Of a stretch of 60,513 bases of DNA, positions 8,497 to 16,554 are shown one piece after another. Position numbers and translations under genes: made by a program. The stretch covers positions 1 through 60,513 of the forward strand of contig JAJFHP010000054.1 in NCBI GenBank assembly GCA_021775555.1, given 5' to 3'. Under the pieces are notes generated by a model. That model searched no databases and was not told the DNA's origin. It was given only the letters and a program-made list of their open reading frames with translations. The stretch is from Hyphomicrobiales bacterium (GTDB lineage: Bacteria > Pseudomonadota > Alphaproteobacteria > Rhizobiales > Methyloligellaceae). Positions within the stretch are counted from its first letter, which is position 1; each line of letters opens with the position of its first letter.

Positions 8497-9243
8497 CTAG
8501 GCGTTCTGGATGAGCGCAAATATACCAGCAGCGGGATCTGCTTCCGCAGTCTGTTGATAGGCCGCTATCACGTCCTCGGGGTTGGAAACGAGAGATGCGA
8601 CTAACCCCGGGGCCTGCGCTTCATCAGGGGCACCATCATCTTCCTCGCCCTGACCACGTTCAGCTTCGCGTTTTCTGGACAACTCAACTTGTGCTTTTGC
8701 TCGCTCGCTCTGCGCCTGGCGCGCAACGGCCAGATCCTGCGATGAGGGGTCGGCAGGTGCGAGCGCGGCGCTGATAACGACATCCATTTTCCGGATTGTG
8801 GCTTCCGGATTGCCCTTCACCGGGGAGGAGTCAATTTTCACCTCACCCGATGTTGCATAGCGGTTGCCATCGGGTCCCGTTGTGTACTCATATTTTGGCG
8901 CTTCTGCGTGCGGCCCGCCCGCAGCAGCATGTGCCTGCTCATGAGCCTTGACCTTGGCATCCGTCTCTTTGAGCTTTTGAACATGCCGCTCTTCATCTTC
9001 GCTGAGCGGTTCTCCACTGGCCTTCGTTCCTTTCGAAGGATCGGCAGGCTTGTCCGATGGTTTTTCCGATGAATGAGCTGGCTGAACCCGGGATGACGGC
9101 GAAGGTGCCTTGTCGCCACTTGCGCCGGATTCATCAGTATGCGGATTTATCGATCCGGTGTGGCTAGGGCGTGAGGTCCGATCAAGACTCTCAACTGGAG
9201 ATCTGTACTGGAACTGGGCAGCAGGCCCTACACCACCAATCAT
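8497..9243 (-). CDS. SprA-related/CJM1_0395-type putative metalloprotease
   Basis: A 248-residue soluble protein. The N-terminal ~90 residues are Ser/Pro/Lys-rich and probably disordered. The central part has a KAHEQAHAA helix followed by YEYTTGPDGNRYA and GEVKID, the signature of the SprA-related/CJM1_0395 family, in which HExxH-like histidines suggest a zinc protease. Here the motif reads HEQAH. The C-terminal third is a charged Ala/Glu/Arg-rich helical stretch. ATG at 9243 is the only strong start, though no clear ribosome binding site precedes it. Biochemical function in this family is not established. Confidence 0.75.
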   Translation of the reverse strand: MIGGVGPAAQFQYRSPVESLDRTSRPSHTGSINPHTDESGASGDKAPSPSSRVQPAHSSEKPSDKPADPSKGTKASGEPLSEDEERHVQKLKETDAKVKAHEQAHAAAGGPHAEAPKYEYTTGPDGNRYATSGEVKIDSSPVKGNPEATIRKMDVVISAALAPADPSSQDLAVARQAQSERAKAQVELSRKREAERGQGEEDDGAPDEAQAPGLVASLVSNPEDVIAAYQQTAEADPAAGIFALIQNA

Positions 9244-9412
9244 GGCGCACAAGTTAGGCGGTCATGGTTTCCAGCAAGTTAAATTGTACCCGACCCATAT
9301 AATCACGCTTAAGTGTACAGCATTCCTTGGCGTATGATCTCCATGCACGTCTATTCTTGTTTTTGAACGACCCACAGGACCCCTGATGGCCGGAAAGGGA
9401 TATTGAGACAAC

Positions 9413-10030
9413 ATGGCACACCGATACCTTCTCGTCCTGCGCTTTGCGCTGATCAATATCGTCGCCTTTGCCCTCATTGGTGCAGCCTGGCGGCAGGGTT
9501 GGCTCAAGGGTCTGTTTGAGCCGATGACGGCCATTCTGTCGGGGATCATCTTCGCGGTATTTGCCTACGGGCTGGTGCTCTGCGGGTTCAAGATCTGGCA
9601 GACCTCGCGCGCCATCAATGACATGAAAGCCGGCGGCAAGGCGGCCTCCACCCAGGCCGCACGCTACATGGCCGACGCGCGTGCAAAGAATGCGGAAAGC
9701 CGGTCCATCCAGATCAACATGCTGCGGCTGAAACTCTCTCACCGCATCCAGATTGTGCGCCACATTGCCAACCTGCTGGTGTTTCTCGGTCTGATCGGTA
9801 CCGTGATCGGCTTCATCATTGCATTGTCTGGCGTTAACGCGGAAGCGGTCAGCCAGGCCGATAGCGTGGCCACAATGGTCGCAACTCTTATCCAGGGCAT
9901 GTCGATAGCGCTCTACACAACCCTGCTCGGCGCGGTGTTGAATGTGTGGCTGAATATCAACCACCGCCTCCTCCTGACCGGCACCGTTGATCTCATCTCC
10001 GAAATTGTGGCATTTGGAGAAAAGCGGTGA
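9413..10030 (+). CDS. MotA/TolQ/ExbB-like proton-channel membrane protein
   Basis: A 205-residue inner-membrane protein with two N-terminal hydrophobic segments (about residues 9-27 and 40-60), a charged cytoplasmic loop (about 62-115), and two C-terminal helices. The C-terminal pair VFLGLIGTVIGFIIAL and IQGMSIALYTTLLGAVL matches the core of the MotA/TolQ/ExbB family (PF01618), where these helices line the proton path. The last four bases overlap the GTG start of the next gene, whose single helix looks like ExbD. The family energises outer-membrane or motor processes with the proton gradient; what this module drives is unknown. Confidence 0.8.
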   Translation: MAHRYLLVLRFALINIVAFALIGAAWRQGWLKGLFEPMTAILSGIIFAVFAYGLVLCGFKIWQTSRAINDMKAGGKAASTQAARYMADARAKNAESRSIQINMLRLKLSHRIQIVRHIANLLVFLGLIGTVIGFIIALSGVNAEAVSQADSVATMVATLIQGMSIALYTTLLGAVLNVWLNINHRLLLTGTVDLISEIVAFGEKR

Positions 10031-10656
10031 CACCCTTCGATGAGTTTGAGGACGACACCACGGACACTGTGTTTCGCGACGTTATCCTGCTCACGCTGGT
10101 TGGCTTCGTCGCCATGGTCATCATGCTGCTGCCGCACATCCAGAAGAAAAAGGAGGAGACCGAGGACCACAAGGCGCCGGGCAATGTGATCGTCGAGATG
10201 CACTGGCCGAGCGATATGTTAGTGGATGTTGATCTGTGGGTACGGGCACCCAAATCCACCCCTGTCGGCTTCTGGAACCAGGGCAATGACATCTTTAACC
10301 TGCTGCGAGATGATTTGGGGATAGAAGGCGACGCAACAAATGAGAACTACGAAATCTCATACAGCCGAGGCATCAGGCCGGGTGAGTATATCGTCAATGT
10401 GCATATGTACGGGCTCGTGCCTAAAGGCCTCGTTGTGCCCGTAACGGTGGTTGTCAGCGTGCGCAAGAAATATGATACCGCACAGCAAATCCTCAAGACT
10501 AACGTCAAACTGCGTGAACGAAATCAGGAAGAGACCGCATACAGGTTTCGCCTGACAGCCGAGGGCGATCTGGTGGAGGGCAGCGTCTCAACCCTGCGCC
10601 GCCCGCTCATCACCAGTTTTCGCGCCCGTCGCAACAAGCATTTCAAGGAGAACTAG
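10027..10656 (+). CDS. ExbD/TolR-like single-span protein with a beta-sandwich-like periplasmic domain
   Basis: A 209-residue protein starting at GTG inside the previous stop codon (GTGA overlap). An acidic N-terminus of about 17 residues is followed by one membrane helix. The helix begins FRDVILLTLVGF and aligns with the ExbD helix (FIDVMLVLLIIF), including the key Asp, here Asp18. The periplasmic part does not look like ExbD: it contains DVDLWVRAP, NYEISYSRGIRPGEY and a run of alternating beta-type segments, resembling DUF2135-type sandwich domains. The pairing with the upstream MotA/TolQ-like gene supports a proton-driven complex. Function unknown. Confidence 0.72.
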   Translation: MTPFDEFEDDTTDTVFRDVILLTLVGFVAMVIMLLPHIQKKKEETEDHKAPGNVIVEMHWPSDMLVDVDLWVRAPKSTPVGFWNQGNDIFNLLRDDLGIEGDATNENYEISYSRGIRPGEYIVNVHMYGLVPKGLVVPVTVVVSVRKKYDTAQQILKTNVKLRERNQEETAYRFRLTAEGDLVEGSVSTLRRPLITSFRARRNKHFKEN

Positions 10657-10686
10657 GGTTCGGACCCCAGGCAAGGAGCAAAGGCA

Positions 10687-11205
10687 ATGGATGTCATCTA
10701 CTACATCTTCGCTGCCACCATCGGCACCGCCGCGCTGCTGGCCAGCATCGCTATCTGGGCGCCGCGCAAGACGCCCATCCGTGTATTGGCCCTGGCGGCC
10801 ATGACGCTGTTCCTGCCGATAATCTACGCACAGTTCGTGGGGCTGCTATCAAAGCCAAAACCGGTCGCGTGGGAATGGATGGACCGCGATGTTGACCGTG
10901 CCGAATTGCTCTCCGTCAGCTTCGATGAGGGCAAGGCGATCTATGTGTGGTTGCGCCTCAACGGCATGATCGCGCCGCGTTTTTATTCCCTGCCATGGCG
11001 CCAGCAGACGGCTGAGGACCTGGAGGACGCCATGGAGCAGGCCAACCGAACGCGCTCCAGCGTCATCGTGACAAACCCGTTCTCGAAAAGGTCTTTGGAA
11101 GAACGTGGCGGCATCACCGTCGAGATCATCCCGCCGGCAACCCAGCCAATGAAAAAGCCGACCATCCCGCCGCGGGTATACAATCCGCGCAGTCCGGAAA
11201 TCTAG
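10687..11205 (+). CDS. Hypothetical membrane protein, third gene of the ExbB/ExbD-like unit
   Basis: A 172-residue protein not recognised. Two N-terminal membrane segments (about residues 4-23 and 33-52) are followed by a soluble domain with a Pro-rich C-terminus (PPRVYNPRSPE). AGGAG precedes the ATG. It lies 30 bases after the ExbD-like gene in the same direction and is probably part of the same complex. Its 3' end overlaps the convergent PAP2 gene by 4 bases. Confidence 0.72.
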   Translation: MDVIYYIFAATIGTAALLASIAIWAPRKTPIRVLALAAMTLFLPIIYAQFVGLLSKPKPVAWEWMDRDVDRAELLSVSFDEGKAIYVWLRLNGMIAPRFYSLPWRQQTAEDLEDAMEQANRTRSSVIVTNPFSKRSLEERGGITVEIIPPATQPMKKPTIPPRVYNPRSPEI

Positions 11206-11954
11206 GCGCTCCGGGAACCTGTGTGGTCTGGAATACGAAGTGGTTTGGGGATCAGCTTCAACACCAGACGCACCAATGGCGTGAACAGATTTGTCATGTG
11301 ATAGCAAAGCGGCGTTGCCATGAACCAGCCAATGACGACAAGAGCCGGCACGGCTCCACCCATGACATTATCGGTCAGCCAATGGGCGCCCCCCACGAGG
11401 CGGGGAGCCATGAATATCACCCCCAAAAGAGCTGTTGCCACGACAATCTTTCGCGGAGCAAGGCACCAGAAATAGGTGATAATGCTTATCAATATGAAGG
11501 CGTGGTCCCCCGGGAATGATCGGTTGGAAATATCCTTGGCCCCAAAGCCCGGCATCAGCTGCGAGAGCCGCAGTGCATCGTCATATACCAGTGTCGGGGA
11601 GAGCCGGTGATATTGAAATACGTGCCTGTTCAGGAGATGAGTTGTGAATGGTACGACCATGAGCACAATCGCTAGAGCGCCGAGGGCGGCGCAGAGCCGG
11701 TTTTGTACCTCGCGCGGCTGACCCCAGAGCCACCAGACAAAGATCAGTGCGGTGAGCCCCCCGGACAGAAAATCAACCTGCCGGTTATTGCCCAGCGCCC
11801 AGAACATCTGCCACCAGTACCCCAGGCTCAAAGACCCGTTGATGAGGCGAAACAGGCCTGCATCCAGCATGTCCCACAGATCTCGCGTGACCGGCAGGAA
11901 CCAACTCGCCAGCAGAAGGCAAGCCGCCAGATGAAACCAAATCAGGGTTTTCAC
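11202..11954 (-). CDS. PAP2-family membrane phosphatase
   Basis: A 250-residue polytopic membrane protein with about six helices. The acid-phosphatase motifs are SFPGDHAF (second motif with the catalytic His, Gly-Asp replacing the common Ser-Gly) and RLVGGAHWLTD (third motif with Arg and His). Family members remove phosphate from lipids such as phosphatidate, undecaprenyl pyrophosphate or lipid A. The variant GDHA form is found in lipid-A/Kdo-associated phosphatases, but the substrate here is not determinable. It converges on the ExbB/ExbD-like unit with a 4-base overlap. Confidence 0.88.
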   Translation of the reverse strand: MKTLIWFHLAACLLLASWFLPVTRDLWDMLDAGLFRLINGSLSLGYWWQMFWALGNNRQVDFLSGGLTALIFVWWLWGQPREVQNRLCAALGALAIVLMVVPFTTHLLNRHVFQYHRLSPTLVYDDALRLSQLMPGFGAKDISNRSFPGDHAFILISIITYFWCLAPRKIVVATALLGVIFMAPRLVGGAHWLTDNVMGGAVPALVVIGWFMATPLCYHMTNLFTPLVRLVLKLIPKPLRIPDHTGSRSA

Positions 11955-12034
11955 TCGCCAGCCGGGTTCGGGCAGGCGAGTGCCCCCTACCGGGTCACTC
12001 CGGATTTCAGCTTGTTTTGACAGTAGATCAGCCC

Positions 12035-12814
12035 CTATTGCTTGTAGCCTTGGTCCACCCGATCAAGCTTACGCAGCAACGCCGGCCATTCCTTGACGCC
12101 AATCGGGCGATGGCCACCCGGTGCATTGGCTTCCCGGTTTCGTTCGATCGTGACGCGCTGCACTTCGGCAGGAATTTCCATCGCCTCGGCCCCCGATTGC
12201 TGGAAGGCAAGCTGCATACGGCAGGCGCGCTCAGCGCGGTACATCCACACAAAAGCCTCCGCCACAGTTCGCCCGACAGTCAGCAGCCCGTGGTTGCGCA
12301 GGACAAGCACTCGATTGTCGCCAAGATCGCGCACAAGACGTTCGCGCTCCTCAAGGTCCGTGGCGATGCCCTCATAATCGTGATAGGCGGTGGTGGCTAT
12401 CACCGTCAAAGCGTGCTGGGTCAGGGGCAGCAACCCCTGTTTCTGGGTCGCGACGCCAGTACCCGCCGTCGTGTGGGTATGCATGACGCAGGCGATGTCA
12501 GGACGGGCCATATGTACCGCTGAATGAATGACGAATCCGGCCGGGTTTACGTCATAGTCAGTGGGGGAGAGGATATTTCCCTCCTCATCCACCTTGACCA
12601 GCGAGGACGCTGTAATTTCTTCAAACAGCAGTCCATAGGGATTGATGAGAAACTGGTCCTCCTCACCCGGCACCCGCACCGAGAGATGGGTACCAAGCAG
12701 GTCGGTCCAGCCAAAAAGGTCAACCAGACGGTAAGCGGCTGCAAGATCGACGCGCGCCCGCCATTCGGCCTCGCTTACATGATCTCGGAAATCTTCGGCA
12801 GCAGTCATGACCAT
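12035..12814 (-). CDS. Class II aldolase/adducin-family protein
   Basis: A 259-residue protein of the class II aldolase/adducin head fold. Metal-binding histidines are seen in MHTHTTAG and LRNHGLLTVG. Members include L-fuculose-phosphate aldolase and ribulose-phosphate epimerase; those in catabolic clusters of alphaproteobacteria often lack a proven substrate. A strong GGAGGTAA site precedes the ATG at 12814, with a second ATG two codons later. It is the last gene of a minus-strand row with enoyl-CoA hydratase and CoA-transferase upstream, which suggests acyl-CoA breakdown. Confidence 0.87.
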   Translation of the reverse strand: MVMTAAEDFRDHVSEAEWRARVDLAAAYRLVDLFGWTDLLGTHLSVRVPGEEDQFLINPYGLLFEEITASSLVKVDEEGNILSPTDYDVNPAGFVIHSAVHMARPDIACVMHTHTTAGTGVATQKQGLLPLTQHALTVIATTAYHDYEGIATDLEERERLVRDLGDNRVLVLRNHGLLTVGRTVAEAFVWMYRAERACRMQLAFQQSGAEAMEIPAEVQRVTIERNREANAPGGHRPIGVKEWPALLRKLDRVDQGYKQ

Positions 12815-12838
12815 TTACCTCCGGAGTGCAGGTTAGCC

Positions 12839-13645
12839 CTATCGGCCCTTGAATACGGGTTTGCGTTTTTCCATGAAGGCGCGCCGGCCCTCGATGTAAT
12901 CTTCAGAATCAAAACAGGCCTGCACCATGGCTTCAAGCTCATCCAGCTTTCGGTTATCCGGGTCCGAGTTGATTTCACGTGCCGCACGCTTGATCGCGGC
13001 AATGGTCAGTGGCGCATTCTCACCAATGCGCGTGGTGATATCGCTGACATAATCATCGAGTTCATCATCCGGCACGCAGGCATTCACAAGACCCATCTCA
13101 TAGGCTTCGCGCGCCGGGAACTGCCTGGCTGTGAAGAACATCTCCATGGCGCGCGACACGCCGACAATGTCCGACAACCGTTTCAGCCCGGTAAATCCAT
13201 AGCCCAATCCCAACCTGGCGGCGGGAATGCCAAAGCGCGCGCTCTCGTTGCAAATGCGCAAATCACAGCACATGGCGAGGTTCGCGCCGCCGCCGATGCA
13301 ATAGCCCTGTATGCGGGCAATCGTTGGCTTGGGAAAATTGTAAAGCTTATCATAAGCAGAAGCTGATGCTGCCGCATATGCCGCCACGGCTTCTTTGGTG
13401 GAGCGTTCGGACTCGAACTTGGAAATATCCGCGCCTGATACAAAAGCCTTGCCACCAGCACCGCTCACAACCAGAACCCGGATTTCATCATCCCCGAGAA
13501 ACGAGTCTATCACCGCGCCCATGGCCTGCCACATATCGAGAGAAACCGCATTGTGTCTGGCCGGATTATTGAAAATAACATGGCCAACGGCACCATCCTT
13601 GCGGCCTATCAGCTTGTCGTCAGATTCAGCGATATCCAGCATCAT
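12839..13645 (-). CDS. Enoyl-CoA hydratase/isomerase family protein
   Basis: A 268-residue crotonase-fold protein. The oxyanion-hole segments are SGAGGKAFVSGADIS and RIQGYCIGGGANLAM. Position-specific catalytic Glu residues are not obvious, because the loop after GGGANLAMCCDLRI reads ARFGIPAARLGLG; the group also includes isomerases and decarboxylases. It lies between the aldolase (24 bases downstream) and the CoA-transferase (12 bases upstream), so all three probably form one transcript acting on an acyl-CoA. Length is normal. Confidence 0.9.
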   Translation of the reverse strand: MMLDIAESDDKLIGRKDGAVGHVIFNNPARHNAVSLDMWQAMGAVIDSFLGDDEIRVLVVSGAGGKAFVSGADISKFESERSTKEAVAAYAAASASAYDKLYNFPKPTIARIQGYCIGGGANLAMCCDLRICNESARFGIPAARLGLGYGFTGLKRLSDIVGVSRAMEMFFTARQFPAREAYEMGLVNACVPDDELDDYVSDITTRIGENAPLTIAAIKRAAREINSDPDNRKLDELEAMVQACFDSEDYIEGRRAFMEKRKPVFKGR

Positions 13646-13657
13646 GATGCGCCTTGT

Positions 13658-14845
13658 TCATATGGCGCCCTTGGCGCGCAAGTTCTCGATCTCGTCTTCA
13701 GAGTAACCAAGCGCTCCGAGAATTTCATCGCTGTGCTCGCCGCGCCCTGGCGGAGGCGTCCGAATGCCGCTTTTTGACCGGCTCATGAGAATGGGCTGGC
13801 CGAGATAATTCGTCTCGCCGCGCTCATTCGAAGGACCAGGCCAGCTTAATCCCAGATGCTGGACCTGTGGCAGGGAGAACACCTGGTCGATAGAGTTTAT
13901 CTCGCCACAGGGCACGCCCGCCTCTGTCATCCTGGCGATCCAGTTGACCCCGGTATCCTTCATGATATTCGCTTCGATTAGCTGGTTCAGTTTATCCCGA
14001 TTGTCTGATCTTAAACTGCCATCAGCGAAATCGGGATGGTCAAGCTCCGGATCACCAAGCAGTTCTTTCAGCCGCTCCCACATGGGCTGGCCCGCGCAGG
14101 CAATATTGATATAGCCGTCGGATGTCTTGAACACACCGGTCGGGATACTGGTCGGGTGGTTGTTGCCCGCCTGCTTGGGGACATGCCCGTCCATCAGCCA
14201 GCGCGCGGCCTGGAAATCCAGCATGAACACCTGCGCCTGCAACAGGGACGTCTGCACCCATTGGCCCTCGCCGGAACGCTCGCGCTCCAGAAGCGCCATG
14301 AGGATTGCCTGGGCGCAAAACAGCCCGGCGGTCAGATCAGCGATTGGAATGCCGACCCGCATTGGCCCCTCGCCGGGCTTTCCGGTAATCGACATCAGTC
14401 CGCCCATACCCTGTGCGATCTGGTCGAACCCAGGGCGGTCATAATTGGGGCCATCCTGGCCAAAGCCGGAAATTGAAGCGTAAATCAATCCCTTGTTGAG
14501 GGGTCTGAGATCCTCGTAGCTGATACCCAGCCGAGATTTTACGCCGGGGCGAAAATTCTCCATCACCACGTCAGCACTCGCGGCGAGTTTTTTAAAAACC
14601 TCCACGCCTTCTTCTGATTTCAGATTGATGGTGATGGCGCGCTTGTTGCGGTGCAGGTTTTGAAAATCCGGCCCGGCCCTTGGTCCACCCATACCGCCAG
14701 TATCATCACCGCCAGGTTCCTCAATCTTGATGATATCGGCCCCCCAATCCGCCAGCTGCCGAACGCAGGTGGGGCCCGAACGCACGCGGGTGAGATCGAG
14801 AACCGTATAGGGCGACAGGGGCGAATGAGATGGATCAGGGGACAT
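13658..14845 (-). CDS. CaiB/BaiF-family (class III) CoA-transferase
   Basis: A 395-residue CoA-transferase that moves CoA between organic acids. Catalytic Asp lies in PIADLTAG. The N-terminal VLDLTRVRSGP and the RNKRAITINLK segment are family hallmarks. It is the first gene of the CoA-transferase/enoyl-CoA hydratase/aldolase row and would activate the acid that the hydratase then processes. Length fits the family. Exact acid substrate unknown. Confidence 0.92.
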   Translation of the reverse strand: MSPDPSHSPLSPYTVLDLTRVRSGPTCVRQLADWGADIIKIEEPGGDDTGGMGGPRAGPDFQNLHRNKRAITINLKSEEGVEVFKKLAASADVVMENFRPGVKSRLGISYEDLRPLNKGLIYASISGFGQDGPNYDRPGFDQIAQGMGGLMSITGKPGEGPMRVGIPIADLTAGLFCAQAILMALLERERSGEGQWVQTSLLQAQVFMLDFQAARWLMDGHVPKQAGNNHPTSIPTGVFKTSDGYINIACAGQPMWERLKELLGDPELDHPDFADGSLRSDNRDKLNQLIEANIMKDTGVNWIARMTEAGVPCGEINSIDQVFSLPQVQHLGLSWPGPSNERGETNYLGQPILMSRSKSGIRTPPPGRGEHSDEILGALGYSEDEIENLRAKGAI

Positions 14846-14981
14846 GGAATTTCGAGCTGAAATGAAACCGGGATAACGCCCGCCGATTGAAGGCTATTTG
14901 AGAGACAATCGCAAGCAGTCTCATCCAATTAAGTAGCGCGGAGAGCTGATCCTGGGACCCACCCCTGGCAAGTGATGCAGA

Positions 14982-15536
14982 TCAGGGATTTATCCGCGTA
15001 ATTTTCGACCCTTCAAGGGTCAGATTGTACATCAGGCCCTTATTGTTGAAGACGAACCCGATGATTGGATCGACAACCTTGTCGGTATCAACGCTACCGC
15101 CCACACCAACGGTTATCAGCGCGACAGATCCATCCACACCAACCTTAAACCCGGCCCGTGACCGGAAGCCCGCCAGCGCCGCCGGCGTCATGAACATGAT
15201 GATGACCGAACGCGTCTGCACACCAAACTGGAAGCCAACAGAAGCGCCGATGAGATTATAATAGTCGGTTGTCGCCCCGCGAATATGCATCGCCCCTTCG
15301 CCATATTCACCGCCTATGCCGATGCCTGCCTTGACGATAGAGGGGAAGATGAGAATGGCTTCCGCTTTGTTGGCCAGTTCGCGGCCATTGACTACCGTTT
15401 TGAAAAAATGATCCAGCGTCGCACGCGCATCCGCATCTATTGCGGCTGCTGACGCTGCGCGTGCGGGTTCAGGCGCGCGCAAGCTGATGGCCGTCACGGC
15501 AAGAAAAGCGATGAATAACAATCTAATTACGCGCAT
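14982..15536 (-). CDS. SYLF/Ysc84-domain secreted or lipid-binding protein
   Basis: A 184-residue protein of the SYLF (YSC84/DUF500) family, linked to lipid binding. An N-terminal signal peptide (RLLFIAFLAVTAISLRAP, then ARAAS) indicates export. Typical SYLF segments are ANKAEAILIFPSIVKAGIGIG and GEGAM. ATG at 15536 is chosen because an AGGAGGA site lies a few bases upstream and the signal peptide begins there; the in-frame extension to 15623 has neither. The gene stands alone between the CoA-transferase row and the oxaloacetate-decarboxylase-like gene. Confidence 0.88.
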   Translation of the reverse strand: MRVIRLLFIAFLAVTAISLRAPEPARAASAAAIDADARATLDHFFKTVVNGRELANKAEAILIFPSIVKAGIGIGGEYGEGAMHIRGATTDYYNLIGASVGFQFGVQTRSVIIMFMTPAALAGFRSRAGFKVGVDGSVALITVGVGGSVDTDKVVDPIIGFVFNNKGLMYNLTLEGSKITRINP

Positions 15537-15651
15537 GGCGGGCGTCCTCCTGAAGCGGGGTCGATGTCCGTAACGAATCAAACAGCAGCATAATGGCGAA
15601 AAATGGCCTGATGAAGGACGCATTTACCTGTCAACGACTGCATTCCAGACA

Positions 15652-16515
15652 CTATTTACCGCCAAGAAACTCGCAAATCCAGCGTTCATAATCGACATTG
15701 CGCTTGACCGCATCGCTGAGCGCACTAGATGGCAGCCCCTGTAGATCGGCGGGCTTGGTCCCTTCGCGCAGCGCCTTCATGGTCTCATGCACCGCTTGGT
15801 AACCGGCGGCAATCGGCTGATGTCCCTGCAGGCAAAGCCGCACATTGAGGCCGGAGAGATAATCGAGATCCTGCATATCGGCCGGAGAACCGCCAATGAC
15901 CAGCGGCAGATTCACTTCGCCCGCCACCGCTTCGAGATCCTCGCGCGTCTTCACTCCCACGAGAAAAAGCGCATCGACGCCGGCCTGCTCATAGGCTTTC
16001 ACGCGGGCAATCCCGTCGGCTAGGTCACGCGGTACCATTGAGGTGCGCCCGACAATTGCCATGCCGGTATCGCGGCGCGCCTCGAGTGCTGCTTTCATTT
16101 TGCCTACACCCTCCTCGATCGAGGTGAAGCTCGCGGGACGGGGACTGCCAAATTCCATCGGCAGTTCCGTATCCTCAACCGACATGCCGCAGATGCCGGC
16201 CATCTCGAGTTCCTCGACCGTGCGCATGACATTGAGCGCATTGCCATAGCAATGATCAGCATCAACCATCAGCGGCAATTCGCCTGCGCGGCAGATGCGC
16301 CGGCATTGCTCGGCGAACTCGGTCATGGTGACGACGATATGATCTGGCGCGCCGAGTACCGTTAGCGAGGCGACCGAGCCCGCGAACATCCCCGTCTCGA
16401 AGCCGATATCTTCCGCGATGCGTGCGGAGATGGGATCGAAGACGGAGGCCGGGTGCACGCAGCGGTCTCCTTCCAGAATGGCGCGAAAGGATTCACGCCG
16501 CTGTTTGAAGCGCAT
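15652..16515 (-). CDS. Oxaloacetate decarboxylase-like member of the isocitrate lyase/PEP mutase superfamily
   Basis: A 287-residue TIM-barrel protein. The segments HPASVFDPISARIAEDIGFE, VDADHCYGNALNVMRTVEE and VEDTELP match the oxaloacetate decarboxylase (PA4872-type) branch. The KKCGH loop Cys of lyases is absent, and so is the PEP mutase loop, which favours decarboxylation of a 2-oxo-dicarboxylate. One oddity is Cys in DADHCYG where Gly is usual. It is followed on the opposite-facing side by an aldehyde dehydrogenase gene on the same strand. It is a paralogue, not a copy, of the lyase at 998-1882. Confidence 0.85.
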   Translation of the reverse strand: MRFKQRRESFRAILEGDRCVHPASVFDPISARIAEDIGFETGMFAGSVASLTVLGAPDHIVVTMTEFAEQCRRICRAGELPLMVDADHCYGNALNVMRTVEELEMAGICGMSVEDTELPMEFGSPRPASFTSIEEGVGKMKAALEARRDTGMAIVGRTSMVPRDLADGIARVKAYEQAGVDALFLVGVKTREDLEAVAGEVNLPLVIGGSPADMQDLDYLSGLNVRLCLQGHQPIAAGYQAVHETMKALREGTKPADLQGLPSSALSDAVKRNVDYERWICEFLGGK

Positions 16516-16554
16516 TCTTTTTCTCCATCTGATTTTTGATTTTGTGCCTGGCCC

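Noticed and set aside
12524-13366. Plus-strand open frame over the aldolase and enoyl-CoA hydratase genes
   Set aside because: Both minus-strand genes have intact family motifs; the plus product spans two genes and has none.
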